A DNA stretch of 64,000 nucleotides from contig JAIUPT010000036.1 in NCBI GenBank assembly GCA_022315425.1, positions 62,001-126,000 on the forward strand. Reading direction: 5' to 3'. Below, one piece after another: positions 1 through 12,079 of the stretch. The position numbers were made by a program, and so were the translations under genes. Source of the stretch: Pseudevernia furfuracea. Lineage: Eukaryota > Ascomycota > Lecanoromycetes > Lecanorales > Parmeliaceae. Below the pieces are notes generated by a model. That model saw only the letters and a program-made list of their open reading frames with translations, made no database searches and was not told the origin of the DNA. Position 1 is the first letter of the stretch. Every line of letters begins with the position of its first letter.

Positions 1-263
1 GCAATATTAAGATAGAAGGGAAACTGGTATACTATCTTCCCCGTCGAGACATCTGGTTCTGTATCGTCAGAGCTTGAAGTGTCAGAAGCCGGCAGGGCAT
101 GCTCAGCAGACGATGCCCGACTCGTGTTTTTCGAGCATCCATGTTTACCAGCTGGGGCCTCAGAAGTAGGTGGAGAGCTCAAGAAAGAAGGTGCTCGACC
201 CTCAGAAGACCCACTACTCGAGGATAGGGTATTGGATGATATAGGACTGAGAGCGCTTCAATC
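1..263 (-). CDS. partial Ser-rich hypothetical protein, runs off left edge
   Basis: On the minus strand one frame stays open from about position 263 to position 1. It encodes a low-complexity Ser/Pro/Thr-rich segment with repeated Ser runs and acidic patches, as in disordered parts of fungal regulatory proteins. No start codon lies in frame: a stop sits just upstream, so an intron acceptor near 264 or an upstream exon would be needed. The C-terminus is outside the window. The plus strand is also open over much of the stretch, so the strand is a judgement from composition. I recognise no family. Confidence 0.35.
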
Positions 264-1139
264 ATGTAAGGATAGCTGTTTGATCTTCAATTGCCGGCCC
301 ACAAACCCGAAGCCCAATTTAGTGTAGTTGCTCGTCTATACCATTCCCAAGACAGCTAACATATAATCCAATAACCCCAGAACGCCACCTACCGGCGACA
401 TGACACTTCTACCAAACCCAGCGAGATGCCAATAGCCAGCGGCGTCTGCAATCCAAAATCGAGATATGCACGATAGATGTGCGGAAATGATTTCGATAGT
501 GCTTGTGTTCGAAAGAAGCCGCAGAAGAGACAACCGTCGCAGAAATCTACGACATTGCTGCGTACGTGGAAAAGAGAAGCGAAAAGAGAAAAGAGAAAAG
601 GAAGGTGTCATTTATACGAGAAGTGTTGTTGTTGTTGTCGAGTGAGTGAGTGAGTGTGAAGCTTGCTTGAGAAGTTTGACGAACTGGGAAGGTTGAAACG
701 AATGTGAATTTGAAAGTGAAGGTGTGTCTCTCAATGGGGATTTCATGTTGCTGTGGTGGCTGACTTGGAGTGATAGAGACGTGCACCATGTATTTATTGA
801 TGCGAACGGAAGGTGCAGAGTGTTGGGGATCTTATACAGCTCTCCTACCCAGCTCGGCGTCTTACCGAGTCTTCTGATTAGTAAAGAAATATACGAAACA
901 TACGAACACGTGAAACGAAGGATGTGATTTCGTCGTTATCGAAACGAATAATGCACCTTTCATTCCCTAAATTCCCCCCGGCAAGCAAAATCTAAACCAC
1001 CTCGCTGCCCACGCCATTTTCATGCATCTCATTATTCTCCATCGCCACCTCATGCAAGCTTTTCACTATATAAAAAATGAGAAAACGCAGCTTGCTGCTT
1101 TTTGAATAGAAGACACTCCGCAAGCCAATCAGTCAAGCA
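264..1139. other. no supported gene
   Basis: Short ORFs on both strands here look random. The stretch probably holds the 5' end and leader of the partial gene to its left and the 3' flank of the LAMMER kinase. A purine-rich tract lies around 565-605. I see nothing else I can support. Confidence 0.5.
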
Positions 1140-3404
1140 TCAGTCCTCGCCACTCTGATAGTACTCAAGATCAATCTCTTCCCTCGCCCTTTCCCGCTGT
1201 AATCTGATCCGCGCAGCTTCTGTACCATCGTCCGTAATCGTCTCCTTAAACCATTGGTGCTTGAGAGCCTGCTTGGCGGTGAGACGCTGCTTTGGGTCGT
1301 ACATGAAGATACGCCGGAGCAGGTCGAGGAACTGCTTGTTGAACGCTGTAGCTGCGGGAATGACCTCCTGTAACTCATTTAGCTGTTATCTCTGAGGCAC
1401 GAAGGATTACTTACGGGAAGACTCTTCATGGCCCTAACATACTTCTTCGAAGCCTTCGAAGTCTCTAGGTTTGGATAATCAAGTTTCAGGCCTCGAGTGA
1501 AGAACCTAGAATACATTAGCGTAACTCGCCAAAGAGAGTAAAAATACCACTCACGCTGCAGCCTGGTTACGGTTGTTGTTTCGACCAGTGCCCTGGACTT
1601 GCCGAACCAGCTTCGGCTCAATCCTGCCAGCGCATACACTCTCCATCATCGCGAGGTGCTCGAGATTGTCATGCGTTTGGAAGAGAGCATCACCAGTGAA
1701 GAACTCGACGAGGATGCAGCCAATGCTCCAAATATCGCATGGATAGCTCCATCCCAGGTTAAGTATAATCTCCGGTGCTCGGTAGTGCCTTGTGGAAACG
1801 ACTGTGGAGTGGTATTCATCGTCGAAGGTTGCAGATCCAAAGTCGATAAGTCTGATCTCCGTGTCGAGTAAGACTCGCCGCTGACGTGCGACGCGCTGTA
1901 CTGTAGTAGATGATGAAGGAATGTTGCGGTTGTAGGTGAAGGTTTGATATGAGTTGCCAACGAGGAGAATATTTTCCGGCTTTAGATCGGTGTGTATTAG
2001 ATTAAGGTCATGCAAGACTAAAGCACAGTGTCAGTTGAAATCCGATTGAGGTAGGATAGGCGACATACAAGCAACGCTGGTGAAGAGTTGCCGAGCAAAG
2101 CTCTGGATTTGGCTGCTTGGGAAGGGCACAAATCCGTTGCCCTTTAGAAAATCGAAGACGCTCTGGCCCAGAAGATCGGTGACTATACAGATGTGGTTAC
2201 GGAAGTCGAAACAGTCCCGTAGGTGTATGCATTTATTTCGGTTCTGCCCATCATTATAGGACAAGGTCTGTAGCACCCGCAGCTCAATGCGGGAAGCGTC
2301 TCGGTATTTTTGCACAGACCGAATGATCTTGATTGCACACTTCGACCTTGTCCGCCTGTCAAAGGCTTCTACAACTTTGCCGAAGGTTCCCTGGCCCAGA
2401 AGTCTGTTGACTTGGTCTGCGAACAGTCAGCAGCAGTCTGTGTAACGAAACTATGACCTTGGAGGGGGTCTCACATCTGTCACCTATGGGCATATCCTCC
2501 GTTACTATGTAATGCCCGTCATCATCATCAATCTTCTCATGCGTAGTCACAGTCTTCTCCAAAGTCAGCATTCCAATCACCGTCTATATGGTATTCGCCT
2601 TACATCTTTGATTGAAGGTACGTGGACATCTCGAGCCTTGATGGGAGGCTTCGGTGGCGGCACGTAAGCACTGTATGCATCTCCCACCACCTCAATCTCC
2701 TTCCTTTTCTTCTCATCAGCAATTTGTTGCCGAGTCACGCGCTTCCTCTTCTGCCCGACGACACTTTCCTCGGCGTAGGCTCCACTCGTTCCATGACTCG
2801 AATGTGACCCCAATGATGTAGGTGCTGTAGTCTGTAGTGATGTGGTTCGGTCCGTTGAGATGGTGTTGGATCCACTGTTTCCATTCGAGTATGTACGGGC
2901 ATGTGAAAATGCCTGTTGGTCCCTTGCAGCATCGTAGGCAGTTGTCTGACCAGTCCTCCTCTTCTTGTTGGCATGCTCTACGCCTCTCGCTGATGGTTGT
3001 GGCTGTTGCTGCTGAGGAACTCGCTCGTTCTCTTTCCGAGGTGGAGGTTGTGGTGAGTCGTCATCAATGACAATGATCTCTTTCGGTGGCCCGTTTTTAT
3101 AGAATTCATGCCAATCTGGACGCCTCTCTCTTTTCCTCGAGCCCTGCAACGCTGATGTAGATTGTGATGTTGTCATGTTGCTGGATTGAGGTGGTTGTCT
3201 TGAAGATGAGGTATTGGAGGCCCGTGAGACGGATGCAGGTGCGTTGTTCGGAAAGCTGTAAGAAGGAGCTAATCGCGACGAGGATCCGTTCGGCAATGAA
3301 TTATTAGCTGCGTAAGAGGCCGAGTTGGTGCTGTAAGCTGAGTGATGACCGTAGTGAGGGCTATGAGGAGGGAGAGTTGAGGTCATCATAGAAGGCAAAG
3401 ACAT
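1140..3404 (-). CDS. KNS1: LAMMER-type dual-specificity protein kinase (Kns1/Lkh1/CLK family)
   Basis: A CLK-family kinase that phosphorylates SR-type splicing factors and other targets in the nucleus and cytoplasm. Six exons read from the minus strand: 3404-2604, 2556-2475, 2416-2069, 2017-1555, 1505-1415 and 1367-1140, giving 670 aa. Residues 1 to about 265 are a disordered Ser/Gln/Pro-rich tail with basic clusters. The kinase domain then begins with the glycine loop LLGQGTFGKV and has the catalytic loop HTDLKPENILL, the activation motif DFGSATF and, diagnostic of the family, EHLAMMES. The C-terminus ends YYQSGED. All introns have GT-AG ends and are 47-58 nt. Intron 1 is the least certain: a second acceptor (CATGAG) would shorten exon 2 without changing frame. 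The ATG at 3404 is the first in the open frame. The function is family knowledge; the domain assignment is secure. Confidence 0.93.
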
Positions 3405-4360
3405 TGCTCATCATAGGTGAGAAGATCTGGTTGAATGGATGAAAGTGCTGTTCGGTGTCGGGCGGCAAGAAATGGTGCTGACAGCTGAGCTGGAGGCTTT
3501 GAACGAGGGCTATTGATTTTCCATAGTAGACACAAGTGTTGAGACGATCTATTAATGTGTTGTCCAATTTTTGTAATGAGGTGGCAGTGGAAAATGAGGA
3601 CTTTTAGTGGGCGTTTCGATCGCGCGTTGGGGGACAGGCGGAGTACTGGTCAGGCGTTGGATCCCGACCCCTCTGGAGGCGGCAATGGCTGTTTGCGAGG
3701 GTGTACAGTCGGACTGGATGTTGGGGCAGGATGAAGAGCAATCAAGATAGCCGGTGAGAGGGTGGTAAAGATAGTGGAATGTGTGGTGTTATGGACATGA
3801 AGAGCTGGAGACAGTCCTGGAGGTTGTGAGAGGATTTGGAGGTGGAAAGCAAACTAAGCCTATTAGAGAGCTAGATCAAAACTCGGGGAAAAAATGACGA
3901 CGGTGGTGTTGCCGTGTTGGGAGATACACCAGATTTGCAAGCTCGACCTTCAGGATTAAAGAAAGAGTGCATATAAAAATTGATTCTATTTCTCTCTACT
4001 ACTTCAGTGGTAAGGATATAGGATAGGATATAGGATGTACAGCAGAACAGAGCGTGAATTAAGCGTCGTTTTACTTTTGCCTCCTGGCAATATGGGCATG
4101 GCGGATAGAGTGAAGCTAAGGTAAGTATGGTGTCTAATAAGTACCGAAGTACCGACGCTCGAATCACAGTCATGTCTCTCCCACTGATACATTCGATGCT
4201 AACTGCACTCCCAACATATCCGAGAGCTGACTAAAGGTACTTGGTATTCAAAGACACGCTGTACCACATAGGTCGAAGACGGCTCTTGCCAAATGTTACC
4301 AGTGCGTCGGGATATCGTACAAGAAGTGCCATCATTCTCCCGAATACCTCATCTCAATCC
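3405..4360. other. intergenic, kinase promoter and YSH1 3' flank
   Basis: No ORF here resembles a protein. The part next to 3405 should carry the LAMMER kinase promoter, and the part next to 4360 the 3' end of the convergently placed YSH1 transcript. No further structure recognised. Confidence 0.5.
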
Positions 4361-7300
4361 TCAATTCTTGCCCTTTCCCCAAAGTGGAGCTACTGTTTCC
4401 ACCGCCCTTTCCACCACCGCCTTCACCCTCTCCCTCAGCACATTACTCGCACACTCCACCTCCAGCGTCTCCAACCAAACCTTCACCACTTGCTTATCCA
4501 CCTTGATCTCAACCCCAGGCACTGGAATCCCAATGCTATGCAACCTTTCCATTTCTTCTGCTTCCACGTCTTCCACATCATCCTCATCTGCCTCGTCCTC
4601 GGGCTCATTCTTGATGCCGTTGCCATCAAGCGCAGGCTTCGGCGGCTTAGGGAGAGTTTTCGGTTTGGCGATAGGAGTGATCAAGGGGCCGAATTGGGCT
4701 TCGAGGAACATGCAGAGACGTGAGAAACGCTCTTCTGGCGTAACGTTGGAGTGAAGGTTGCGTTCGCCGTGATGGTGATTATGTTGATGACTTTTCGAAG
4801 ATTCTAAGTGACATTAGCAATCTTATACAGACGCGGGTAGGCTCAGACCCACGCTTTACCGCAGCTGGACTGCTTTCCACTGTGAATAGTACAGCCAGCA
4901 CTGTATCGGCAATCCCATCATTGAGCATGTTACCCTCCCATTCGACCTCCACCTGGCCATGGCTCTGGTACCGAACAGTCACACAGCCCATGATCAGGTA
5001 CGAAACTGCATGCGGAGAGTGATCAATCTCTTCGTCTGCCACTTCTTCTACATGGAATACACCGTTGCCATTGACCTGAGTAGCCCCGTTTGACAATGAC
5101 TTCTTCCGGGGACTAATCTCCTCTACAGCACCGAAAGTCCCTTCCAAAGCCCACTTGATCAAGTCGATCCCAGCCGCACTTAGTGTGATCCGCTGCTTGC
5201 ACATGATCGTGGTCGTGTTCAATCCAGCGTACTCTCTAAGATCTTCAGGTGCCATCAGGGACATCTTGAAGTCGTTCTGTACGAGGACACCAGTAATGAC
5301 CCTTTCCTCCTCGGAGTCTGACGACTTGGGCGGAGGAAGCTGAGCAAGTTGTCCAACAACTCTGGCAGTCTTGTCAACTTTGAATGGAATGCGAAGCTCT
5401 TCCGTGTTAGCAGGGCTGAAAATCTTCGTTTTGGTTGCTTTGTCGTTGTTGAGCGAAAGAAGCTTGGACTTGAGACGCATCATGTTGTGTTTCTCTCCAT
5501 GAACCAGTATCTGCAAGGTTCGTCAACACAGTCTAGATATCGGGTAGATGCAGCTTACCACAACGGGAGCCGCAACCTCCTCAATGAAACTCTGATTCTC
5601 TTGACCATCAACATGGGCCGCAAAGCTGAACTCTTGCACGCTACATCTTCTTGGTATCATCGCTTTTTCAGCCTCACCGTTGACACCCGGACCTCTTCTC
5701 CCAACAGGTGCTGCACTTCGATTGGTCATAATGGCTGGTATGCTATCTGGCTCATGGGCAATCTGTTTTGCCATTGTTCCTTCTACGCTGTATCCAGTGA
5801 TCACCACCCCATTCCTATCACTAGGCGCCCATCTCTCAAGAAGCTCTCTGCTGATGCCGCTTTGTAGCATACCAGGACTAGCCAGTACGACACAGCCCCC
5901 AACATCATCAAATCGTTCGAGGTTCTTCAAACTGCGAACGAAGCGGAAGTCCCAAGGTCCACCCCTATCAGTATCACCTGCCTGTTCTGCTTCTGCCATC
6001 CGTTCACGGAAGAGGCGCTTGATGTTGTCATTCATGGCTGAGACATACGTTTGATACACGACCATACATTTCCTGGCAAGGTTTGAGGCGTAGTAAATCG
6101 GTATACGCTGAAACTCGGCGTGTCGTGACCAGTAGTCGTCCAAAATTAGCAGAAGCTCCTGAGCTCGTCCAAGGGCAAAGACAGGCATCAAGACCCTTCC
6201 TCCTCGGTTAAGTATACCCGTCACACTCTTCATTAACGCGGTTTCTCGCTCTGCTCGCGGTATGTGTGTAGCAATGCCGTATGTGCTTTCTGTGATGAGT
6301 ACATCAATCTTGATGCCCCTTGGGACTTCTGCGGAAACCAAATGGCGGTCGTCTTCTCGTGAATAATCTCCTGTGAACAATATCTTGAGACCAGCTATCT
6401 CGATCAAGAACATTGCAGCTCCTAGGACATGGCCAGCAGGGTATGGCGTGAACCGAATGGAGGAAACAGTGTGCGTAGTATTGAAGTCCACGGCCTCGAT
6501 CTGGGAGAAAGTTGAAAGGTGGTCGGCTTCAGTATAGAGGGCCGTTCGTTGTTCGGAGGAGGAAGAGAGACTCCTACAAAGAAATCAGCTAGGTCATCGC
6601 TCCAGAAGTCAGTGACGTACTGTACTCGCACACTGTCCTGTATCAGCCACTTGTAGATTGCTTTTGTTGGATGCGTCATGAAGACGCGTCCTCTGAAGTT
6701 GGTTTTCGCAAGGACATAGGGCAATGCCGAGGCATGGTCCAGATGGAAGCTGAAACACGAGGGTCAGCATATTCATCTCAAGCAGTATGTTCGAGATCCA
6801 GAAATGGACAGCAGCTTTCAGGCATGAAGAGCATGGCATAGCAGAGAGCGACCGGTGAGGCATCACAGGCGAGCAGAGGCGGCAGATTGGAGCATGGCCA
6901 AGGTGAACGACATTGAATTGATGTTCTGCATACAGACTCATGCTTTAGACATTGTTGAGGAACAAGTGGCTTGCCCAAAGGGTACGGACTACTATCCGTC
7001 TCTACGAGCTGATCATGCTAGCACCAGTAATGCTAATGATGCCGCCGGTATTCCTAACGCCTGAATACTCCCCCAAAAATATCCCAATGTATGATAGTTC
7101 GCTAGCAAGAGGAAATGTAGAGCACTTACTGACTAACGAGCAGTATGTCGATGGTGCTAAGGTCGAATTCGTCGAAGTAGGGTAGAGCTGCATGGCCTTC
7201 TCGAGCAGGGTGCTGTCCAGCATCGAGCTGTAGCATAGTCTGGTCAGTATGATGCCCATAGCGTAGAGATTAAGACGGTCAGAAGCCATACCATGATAGT

Positions 7301-7441
7301 CTTGCCCTTGTACTGTATGATATGACATGACCTACCCACTTCGTTCCCACCTCCCAGGCACAGAAACATGAGCTCATCTGCTGGATCGATGGGTTCTTCA
7401 ATGACCTCCGCCATCACTCCAAGCTTCCTCTTAGCGGCCAT
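4361..7441 (-). CDS. YSH1: Ysh1/CPSF73, mRNA 3'-end processing endonuclease
   Basis: Metallo-beta-lactamase/beta-CASP endonuclease of the cleavage and polyadenylation factor, which cuts pre-mRNA before poly(A) addition. Six exons: 7441-7292, 7227-7130, 6749-6621, 6573-5559, 5510-4853 and 4803-4361, giving 830 aa (longer than yeast or human because of the acidic C-terminal part). Visible motifs: N-terminal CLGGGNEVGRSC, the zinc signature HFHLDHASALPY, LFTGDYSREDDRHL, the beta-CASP segment STYG...ALGRAQELLLILDDYW, YASNLARKC, SPGMLQSGISRELLERW, VVITGYSVEGTMAKQI and late His residues in VHGEKHNMMRL. The C-terminal CPSF73-100_C region spans exons 5 and 6. The exon 5/6 join uses donor GTGGGT at 4852, which keeps the frame. 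The intron at 6750-7129 is exceptionally long (380 nt) and splits the first His codon of the zinc motif. Confidence 0.95.
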
Positions 7442-7984
7442 GCTGAGATGGGATGTAGAAGGGTGCCCTTGTTAAGGAGTGAGATGGCCGCCTGCTGTGT
7501 GTAAAACCCTATTCATATTTGCCAGTCAGCCATGAGAGATGTAAAGAGAGTACTGCTGTCATGGTAGAAGAGCTTGAATGCACTGATGACAGTAGTGTCG
7601 TTTCCAGTGAGAGATGCAAGAAGGGAAAAGGTCAAGAGGTCAAAGCAGGCTAATACTGCAGAGCAGGTGCCAAGACCGGGCACGCGGAGCCGCATTCCTA
7701 GCGCCAACAGTGACACTGGACGGGCTCTTTTCATGACCGTTGCATCATACCACCAATACCATTCTCACAACGACCTTTGTAGCAGTGTTTGTTTGAGGTT
7801 ACTGCAGACTGTTGCACTTCATCACACTCTTTTGCCTCTCACTGAGCATGCAAACGCGAAGAAATTAGGAGAAGGCTGGGGCAGAGCGCAAAGCAAAGCT
7901 CGCGCAGGTGGCCTTGCCCCTCCAGGCGGTCTTGAAGGAGGCCATCCTCGACAAGTGAGAGCAGCGCAGAGAGTCTCTTTTATC
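7442..7984. promoter_or_regulatory. shared divergent promoter of YSH1 and TAF4
   Basis: A 543-bp gap between two head-to-head start codons must contain both promoters and 5' leaders. The TAF4 frame stays open upstream to about 7574, but the translation there has no family resemblance and the ATG at 7985 opens directly into the poly-Gln start, so I treat the upstream part as leader. No TATA box stands out. Confidence 0.5.
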
Positions 7985-9918
7985 ATGGCGCAACAACAAC
8001 AGCAGCAGCAGCAGCAGCAGCAGTATCCTCCCCGCGTGTTCTCTCCTCCAGGACGGACAGACTCACCTCAGCATGCCCCCCCTTATCCCTTTCCTGCGAA
8101 CAAACGCCAACGACTCTCTCCAAATGCTCAGTCGCCTTACAATTCGCCAGGGATGCAGAACATTGCTCTGCCAAATCAAGTTTTTAGCAGTCCATATTAT
8201 GGTGTGCAGCAAAATGGTGGTCCACAAAATCATACCTACAACACCAATCACAATTACGGCAGCCAACAAAGTCCTTCCTACCCCAACCAGCAGAGTCCCG
8301 CCTATAGCCCGAATAATCCATACGGTTCTGGAAGTCCCTACACCCCCAACAGCAACTACAATACTATGAATCACCCACCACCTCAGCAATTTACCCCTCC
8401 TTCCCACTCTGCCGCCCCTCCGCATACTGCGCCGACAGGAACAATGGGCCCTCCCTCACGCCCTGCCGCCGACAAGCCTACGGATATCAATGAGCTTGGA
8501 GATGTTTTAGCGGGATCTGGCGTTGATCTTAGGGAGGAGGAAGCTGCTCTATTGGCGTACGGTCGGCCAGGCCAACAACGACAGGATACAGGTTATGGTG
8601 CGAGCTCATTCAACGCGTTCGGACCAAGCTACAAAACACCTGCCGATAACTTCTACTCGTCAAACGTTCCTGGCGATCGAAATAGCTTCTATGGAGCTGG
8701 CACCTTCAATCAGCCTGCAGAGCCATACAGATCCGCAGAGGAGATTGCAGCTGCAGACCAAAAGAAGGCATTACGGCGCAAAGCTGAGATCAAATCCTAT
8801 CACCTTAATGATCCCTTTCTTCTTTGTGGTTCTCTATCAAATCGACTGTTGAGGCAGGCTCAAAGCATGCAAGTGGAGGTCCCTAGAAATGGTCTTTTCT
8901 CCAACGTCAGTAGACAGAACGTTCCTCATCAGCTCCTTGTCCATGGTCCGGACAAGAACGAGATCTTAAAGGTAGTAAAGGGTGAATCTTTGCTAAATAC
9001 CGAGGGTCCCTACGTGGAGATCCTGTCTTTGATCTCGTTGGCCGCAGAGGAGCGCATGCGTGGACTTGTGGAAGACGTCGCATCCCTGGCAAAGGGCAGG
9101 AGAATCGCGTCGCATGGGATAGTTCCGGTAGAATTGACTGATCTGGCAACTAGCGAAGGGGCCACTGAGACAGCGAATGGGTTGCCAACCCCTGGTAACA
9201 GCGCTGTCTCGCCGAAGAGCAATCCCCTGAAGCGTACGACTCGTCTGCCCTACTTGCGCGAATTCATACTGACAGCTTAATAGGCTCCTACGCTGAGATC
9301 AATAAACCGCTCACTCCGTCTGCGAGCGAGCCCGCAACCCCTACTACCGTCCAATTTGCCAATCCCGTTGCGCAGGCTCTTCAGAAGATCACCAAAGACG
9401 AGCGAGCGCATGAAGAAGAGAGACTCGCAAAGCGCCGACGTCGCGCAGCTAAAGCTGATACTGATGGAACGGGTTCTGCTACAACTGGAGTCCCCAGCGA
9501 CATGGCTCCTGATGTAGATACAAGAAAAGGGAACAAGACCAAAGAAGCGGCGGCGAAGAAGGTGAACGAGGCGGCGCAGCATGCTGCCACCACCAAGACA
9601 ATGAACATGGCTTTAGGTTTTGGCAGCAGGGCGACCCCGTCATGGATGAAGAAAGGCGCCGATACAACACACAGCAATCCATTTTTGCCGAACAAGCCCA
9701 AGACAGGTCCTCAGGGTTCTAAAGGTGGAGCTGCAGGTGTAAATGGTAGTGGTAGTGGTTTACCAAAAAGCAGGGTTTTCGGACAGTTCAGAGAAGATAG
9801 GGAGACTGGTTCTGGCATTCAGCTCAGGGACGTGGTGTCTGTTCTCGAGCATGACGGCAAAGAGAAGAAAGCGCTACAGCGAGCCTACAGCAGGCTAGGA
9901 GCAGCGGCTAGGAGATGA
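7985..9918 (+). CDS. TAF4: TAF4, TFIID/SLIK-type transcription initiation factor subunit
   Basis: Subunit of the general transcription factor TFIID, which pairs with TAF12 through a histone-fold and helps RNA polymerase II initiate. Two exons, 7985-9233 and 9284-9918, with a 50-nt intron (donor GTACGA, acceptor AATAG) that joins LKR to SYAEINKP; 627 aa. The protein starts with about 11 Gln residues coded by CAA/CAG repeats, followed by about 250 disordered residues rich in Pro, Gln, Asn, Ser and Tyr. The conserved C-terminal TAF4 domain begins near residue 265 (LNDPFLLCGSLSNRLLRQ) and continues through LISLAAEERMRGLVED. The second exon carries a basic KRRRR patch, a Lys/Ala-rich helix, and a conserved end with RDVVSVLEHD and ALQRAYSRL. 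The family call rests on the C-terminal domain and is strong. It shares its upstream region with YSH1. Confidence 0.92.
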
Positions 9919-10934
9919 TACATCGCGTTTCGATTCCAACAAAAGACACTTTTGCATCTGGTATCAACATTTAGCGAGGCGCTGGAGGTGTTTGGAAATT
10001 CTACATGGCCGCAGGATGCACTACCTAAGGGACGCATCCAACATCAAATGCTGTAATACTAGTCACTTTGCATGGTTCTCAGAAGACACAGAACAAGCAT
10101 TTCGTCAAGCCGAATTGACGATCTCTATTAAAGCGATACGGTCTTAGTCTTGTTACTCGATACCTCGCTATGCATGCAGCCTCGAATATCAACCCCATAG
10201 GTCCCACAAGAAGCTATTCTTACAACAAGAAGCGCTCTATAACATCAACAATACTAGCTGACACTGACAGAAATCTGCATCTACAGTGCCCCCAATCAAG
10301 AATAGTAAAAGTGCCCGCCGCCTTACCAACCGCACACCAGCCGCATGTCTTTTCTGTTTGTTTTCCCTGGCGCCCGTCTTCTCCGGTATTCCTAACTTAT
10401 ACTAGAGAGATCATACTAAGGTCGAAGACTTGACCAGTAAGCATACCATTTGAGTGAGTCATGATCCGTATCAAGTATTTCGAACCATCCGTACATGCGT
10501 ACGGAGAGTTTTCAGGAGACGAAACCACGAACATCAAGGATAGGATCATGGGAAGAGATGAAACAAGTTGATGGACAATTTTTCCGTGTGATTAAAGTAG
10601 TGGGCTATGTGTGAGAATTCATGACCTAGGTATCTCACACCGCCGTCTCTTGGCCTTGCTGTTCAACCTCGTCCCTTCCAAGATGTTGTGGCAGTAGGGC
10701 ACGCACCTCCTCCATACCCCTTTCATCGAAGTCGCAAAACCGTGAAGTTAAATTAGACTAGTCTGCTTCTCGGCGTGACTGTTCTTCTGTCTTCTGCAAG
10801 GTGCAGACTGTAGTCATTTATGCGCCATGCGCCTGGGCAAAGGCGACTGGCGATGGATCTCGTGGATGGCGTCAATCCCACCGAGAACGATGTGCCCAGA
10901 GTTCCACAACACGCAACATATTGTTGAAAGGACG
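9919..10934. other. intergenic, no supported gene
   Basis: About 1 kb without a convincing ORF. It should include the TAF4 3' UTR and the promoter of the secreted protein downstream. Small ORFs, such as one near 10170-10433, have no protein-like composition. Confidence 0.5.
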
Positions 10935-11552
10935 ATGGACATCTTCTGCCTATTCTGCCTTACAAGCCTGTTCCTAGCTCCGGCCATGACAGCTCCACCT
11001 CCAGCGGCACCGCTTGCAGGCGATATTACTATCAACGAGCGGCTCAACATGACCCTACCATTATCATTAGCCAACTTATCCACAACCACTTCGACCTCCT
11101 CCCTCCTGTAAGCAAGACTTTCCACCCTGATTTCTGTCCCACGAACCCAAATCAGTGACAACCCCCCACCCAGCGGCGAGAAAGACCCCTGGGACATGCC
11201 CGTTCCATACACGACGCTGATTCTCGAATGGTACGGGTACCGCGACCCACTTAACGCATCCGACGCGGTGCGCTGTGTGTTCAAAGCTCTGGATGACGCA
11301 ACCGACCATTTGGCGAGTGGTGACGATCGCATCCCTCTGGGACCGCTGCCGTACTGCTACTCGCACGGTGGTGTGACATTGTGGCTGCAAGTCGAGCCGG
11401 GCGCGAGCTTGCTGTGGGGGATTTGGGCAAGGATCGTGTACTTGGTTCCACGTTATGGTGAGAGGAATGACTGGAGGGGCGCGCAGTTTGTGGTCTTTGT
11501 CGAGGAGAGCGGCGCGGAGGTCGTGAGGGGGCTTTTAGTGGCTAGGGCCTAG
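10935..11552 (+). CDS. small secreted hypothetical protein
   Basis: Two exons, 10935-11107 and 11156-11552, joined across a 48-nt intron (donor GTAAGC, acceptor ATCAG) give 189 aa. The start chosen at 10935 (MDIFCLFCLTSLFLAPAMTA) opens with a hydrophobic stretch typical of a cleaved signal peptide; an in-frame ATG at 10827 would bury it. The mature part has a Pro/Ala/Thr-rich linker with potential N-glycosylation sites (NMT, NLS), then a folded-looking domain rich in Trp and Tyr with a Cys in DAVRCVF and another in LPYCYSHGG. Only a few Cys are present, so it is not a typical cysteine-rich effector. I do not recognise a family. Likely extracellular or cell-wall associated, by inference from the signal peptide only. 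Confidence 0.7.
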
Positions 11553-12079
11553 GGGGAAGTGGACAGGGAGTGTTGTGCGGCGTATGTGCAGTGGAGAGGT
11601 TCTCGGAATGCTGCTGGCGCACGTTGACGTGAGTGTTAGGGCATGCTGGAGCGCAGCTTGTGAAGTTTATGGGCGAGTGGTTGATACTGTTGTATCCGCT
11701 ATACGAAAACAGAAAATGCCAACAACCCACGGCCTTATGAGAAGACGAGAACATGGATCGAACGCATGACTGCAAGAACCGAAGTTGGATTTCAAAAACG
11801 CTCCCCCTAATCTTAGTTGTCATCCTTTCTCGCCTAACAACGTCGGGATCCTTACCACCGGGGGAACCAGAGAGGGGGATTGTGAAGAAGGACAATTCTC
11901 GATGTTCTGCCGAGGCCTTTTGAGTACCTCGCGAAGTGCTACCCAGCTGTACAAACGAATTACGCATTTTGGTGGCTTGTTTCCCTACATTCTCACCATC
12001 TATCACAATGAATACAACATATCAGACGGGCTCCATCTGACCCCATGAGCAACGCGTCTAAAGCTCTTGAGAGTAGTAT
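11553..12079. other. intergenic, no supported gene
   Basis: 3' flank of the secreted protein gene. A 154-codon ORF is open on the minus strand (12006-11542), but its translation looks random and it overlaps the 3' end of the gene on the other strand. Nothing else seen. Confidence 0.45.

Noticed and set aside
7574..7984. N-terminal extension of TAF4
   Set aside because: The frame is open, but the translation has no TAF4 resemblance and lies in the divergent promoter; the ATG at 7985 before the Gln tract is the better start.
11690..11800. possible tRNA suggested by GTTCGATCC-like sequence
   Set aside because: The T-arm-like motif has no matching acceptor stem or anticodon arm in the right orientation on either strand.
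11542..12006. 154-codon minus-strand ORF downstream of the secreted protein
   Set aside because: Composition looks random, it overlaps the end of a supported gene on the opposite strand, and it has no family match that I recognise.
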